From positions 1 through 15,301 of the forward strand of contig PLNO01000306.1 of the NCBI GenBank assembly GCA_003141795.1: a DNA stretch of 15,301 nt, given 5' to 3'. Below are positions 13,316-15,301 of the stretch, piece by piece. Position numbers and translations under genes: made by a program. The stretch is from Spirochaetaceae bacterium. GTDB taxonomy: Bacteria; Spirochaetota; Spirochaetia; SZUA-6; Fen-1364. The notes below the pieces were generated by a model. The model had not been told where the DNA came from and searched no databases. It saw only the letters and a program-made list of their open reading frames with translations. Within the stretch, counting starts at the first letter, position 1; every line of letters starts with the position of its first letter.

Positions 13316-15001
13316 CTATCCCGTAATTGCCCCTTTGCTGGCGGAAGAAACGAGCCGCGCATACTTGGCAAGAGCGCCTGTCGCATACGCTATGCCGCGG
13401 GGTTTCCAGGCCGAGCGCCGACGCGCGATCTCAGCCGGAGTGAGGTCGACGTCGATCGTTTTCGCATGCGCGTCGATCGTGATGACGTCCCCGTCCTTCA
13501 GCAGCGCGATCATTCCGCCGTCACGAGCCTCCGGTGCCACGTGCCCCACGAGCATGCCGCGGCTGCCACCGGAGAACCTGCCGTCGGTGACAAGGGCCAC
13601 GTCACGGATGAGCCCTGCGCCGGCGATCGCCGAGGTGGGGGCGAGCATCTCCCGCATGCCGGGTCCGCCGCGCGGGCCCTCGTTGCGGATGACCACGACG
13701 TCGCCCTTCTTGATCGCACCGTCGAGGATGGACTTCAACGCATCCTCTTCGCTCTCGTACACGCGCGCGGGTCCCTTGTGCACGAACTCGCCGATGCCCA
13801 CGGTCTTGAGCACGGCCCCCTCCTCCGCGAGGTTGCCCTTGAGGATGCTGATCGGGCCGCGCGGGCTCACGGGCTTTTCCAGCGGATGGATCACGTCCTG
13901 GCCCGAGAGATCCGCCGACACCCCTTCGAGGTTCTCCGCGACGGTGCGTCCCGTCACGGTGAGGCAGTCCCCGTGGATCAGTCCCGCATCCAGCAGCACG
14001 CGCATCACCTTCTGCACGCCACCCACCCGGTAGAGGTCGGTCATGGCGTAGCGGCCCGCGGGCTTCATGTCGCACAGCGTGGGGGTGGAATCGTAGATCG
14101 CGTTGAACTCGAAGATGTCGAGGGCAACGCCCGCTTCCACGGCGAGTGCGAGGAGGTGGAGCACCGCGTTCGTAGAGCCGCCCACCGCCATGGACACCCT
14201 GATGGCGTTCTCGAAGGCGTGCCGCGTCATGATCTGCCGGGGCGTGATCCCCCGCTCGAGCAGATCCATGACCGCCGTGCCTGCCCGCAGGAGCTCGGCG
14301 CGCTTGCTTTCATCCACCGCGGGAATGCAGGCATTGCCGGGAAGGCTGATACCGATGGCCTCCATTGCGGCGGCCATGGTGTTCGCCGTATACATCCCGC
14401 CGCAGGCGCCGGGTCCCGGGCAGGCCGCGCACTCGATCCCGTGCCGCTCCTCCTCGGTGATCTCCCCCGTGCTGAACTTTCCCACCGCTTCGAAGGCGCT
14501 CACGATGTCCACCGGCTTTCCCCTGTGCATGCCGGGGAGGATCGAGCCTCCGTACACGAAGACGCTGGGAAGGTCCAGGCGCGCCATCGCCATCACGGTG
14601 CCGGGAATCGTCTTGTCGCAGCCGCCCAGGCCCACGATCGCGTCCATCTGGTGGCCGCGCACGACGAGCTCGATGGCATCGGCGATCACTTCCCTGCTCA
14701 CCAGGGAGCACTTCATCCCCTCGTGGCCCATGGCCTCGCCGTCGGTGACGACGAACGTATTGAACTTCAGCGGCACGCCGCCGGCGTCCCTTATGCCCTT
14801 CTTGGCCACGGCGGCGAGGTCGTCCAGGTGCACGTTGCACGGGGAGACCTCGCTGCCGGCGCTTGCCACGGCGACGATGGGCTTGTCGAAATCGGCGTCG
14901 GTGAAGCCCACCGCGCGGAGCATCGCCCGATTGGGCATCCGGGCCACACCGCCGGTCATGATCGTGCTTCGTGCGTTCAGCTTTTCCGTCGCGCTTTTCA
15001 T
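13316..15001 (-). CDS. ilvD: Dihydroxy-acid dehydratase
   Basis: The protein has 561 residues, the usual IlvD length, from the ATG at 15001 (GGAGGGTGGAAGGA just ahead). It dehydrates 2,3-dihydroxy-3-methylbutanoate and the methylpentanoate homologue to the 2-keto acids, the shared step before last in valine and isoleucine synthesis. Cluster and metal motifs are present: PCN (Cys55), VVTDGEAMGHEGM (Asp87 region), GGCDKTIPG (Cys128, with Lys130 the usual carboxylated metal ligand) and CPGPGACGGMYTANTM (Cys200). Near the C-terminus TDGRFSGGSRG and VGHVAPEA are typical. The KTIPG and FVYGGSI pattern recalls the [2Fe-2S] subgroup, but cluster type cannot be settled here. Its ATG overlaps the leuD stop (ATGA), so the two are coupled. 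Confidence 0.96.
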   Translation of the reverse strand: MKSATEKLNARSTIMTGGVARMPNRAMLRAVGFTDADFDKPIVAVASAGSEVSPCNVHLDDLAAVAKKGIRDAGGVPLKFNTFVVTDGEAMGHEGMKCSLVSREVIADAIELVVRGHQMDAIVGLGGCDKTIPGTVMAMARLDLPSVFVYGGSILPGMHRGKPVDIVSAFEAVGKFSTGEITEEERHGIECAACPGPGACGGMYTANTMAAAMEAIGISLPGNACIPAVDESKRAELLRAGTAVMDLLERGITPRQIMTRHAFENAIRVSMAVGGSTNAVLHLLALAVEAGVALDIFEFNAIYDSTPTLCDMKPAGRYAMTDLYRVGGVQKVMRVLLDAGLIHGDCLTVTGRTVAENLEGVSADLSGQDVIHPLEKPVSPRGPISILKGNLAEEGAVLKTVGIGEFVHKGPARVYESEEDALKSILDGAIKKGDVVVIRNEGPRGGPGMREMLAPTSAIAGAGLIRDVALVTDGRFSGGSRGMLVGHVAPEARDGGMIALLKDGDVITIDAHAKTIDVDLTPAEIARRRSAWKPRGIAYATGALAKYARLVSSASKGAITG

Positions 15002-15301
15002 TCCTTCCACCCTCCGACGTACGGTATGCGTTTCGCGGTGGCCTTGATGGCCTGCGCGTTGGAGAGGAGCACTGCCGTCGTGTCCCACGCGCCGCTCGTG
15101 AGGCTCATGCGGTCGGCCTGCGGCATGGTGAAGCCGAACGTCTTCCCTTCGGCGGCTATCCGGCAGGAGTCGAGGTCGATGCCGATCTTCACCGACGGGT
15201 CAGCCTCGACCATTGCCTGGAGCGTCGTCGCATCCTCGTGGGACACGCGCGCCGCGGGAAGGCCGAGCGCCGTGCAGTTGCCCGAGAAGATCTCGGCAAA
15301 G
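14998..15301 (-). CDS. leuD: 3-isopropylmalate dehydratase small subunit, 5' end outside window
   Basis: The C-terminal 100 residues are visible, running from FAEIFSGNCTALGLPAARVS to YVGGWKE. The opening FAEIFSGN-x-x-x-x-GLP matches the swivel-domain core of LeuD, and the GKTFGFTMP, then LTSGAWDTT, then PYVGGW tail is the family's C-terminal region. With the large subunit LeuC it isomerises 2-isopropylmalate to 3-isopropylmalate in leucine synthesis. The true start, and any leuC upstream, lie beyond base 15301. A relative such as a homoaconitase-type small subunit is possible, but the neighbour ilvD favours LeuD. It ends in an ATGA overlap with ilvD. Confidence 0.85.
   Translation of the reverse strand, partial: FAEIFSGNCTALGLPAARVSHEDATTLQAMVEADPSVKIGIDLDSCRIAAEGKTFGFTMPQADRMSLTSGAWDTTAVLLSNAQAIKATAKRIPYVGGWKE

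Overview
This window comes from a GC-rich, gene-dense bacterial chromosome. A Gram-negative (diderm) host is likely, because one protein has a Sec signal peptide, glycine/aromatic-rich beta strands and a C-terminal phenylalanine, as outer-membrane barrels do. Housekeeping genes (leucine/isoleucine-valine synthesis, RadC) sit beside a large sensory load, which fits a free-living environmental bacterium. I cannot assign a phylum from sequence alone. I see no rRNA, tRNA, CRISPR, insertion sequence or phage gene. Thirteen of the fifteen genes are on the minus strand.

Layout from left to right. (1) 1-892 (-): an N-terminal fragment of a radical SAM/SPASM-like protein that leaves the window. (2) 1120-1977: a divergent pair, an XRE-type repressor-like protein (-) and a single-domain CheY-like response regulator (+). 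They are separated by a 132-bp control region in which a perfect palindrome fills the -35/-10 spacer. (3) 2047-3504: a RadC-family protein (-) diverging from a small outer-membrane-like protein (+), which ends in a hairpin terminator. (4) 6787-3546 (-): a four-gene operon of cobalamin-binding radical SAM protein, PadR regulator, HAAS/DUF1700 membrane protein and DUF4097 membrane-anchored repeat protein. A perfect 19-bp palindrome of PadR-operator style lies just upstream of the first gene. (5) 7806-6937 (-): an aldose 1-epimerase-like protein. (6) 13217-7901 (-): a three-gene signalling operon of membrane PAS histidine kinase, Rcp1-like response regulator and REC-PAS-kinase-REC hybrid kinase. 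The genes are joined by two ATGA overlaps and driven by a clear sigma-70-type promoter. (7) 15301-13316 (-): the end of leuD overlapping ilvD by ATGA.

How the parts may work together. The PadR operon looks like an envelope-stress or envelope-remodelling module: PadR is the DNA-binding switch, the HAAS protein and DUF4097 protein act at the membrane, and, unusually, a B12/radical SAM enzyme heads the same transcript. The three-gene signalling operon has all the parts of a branched phosphorelay. leuD-ilvD is ordinary branched-chain amino-acid metabolism. The most interesting candidates are the radical SAM/PadR/HAAS/DUF4097 operon with its operator, and the self-contained XRE/response-regulator switch.
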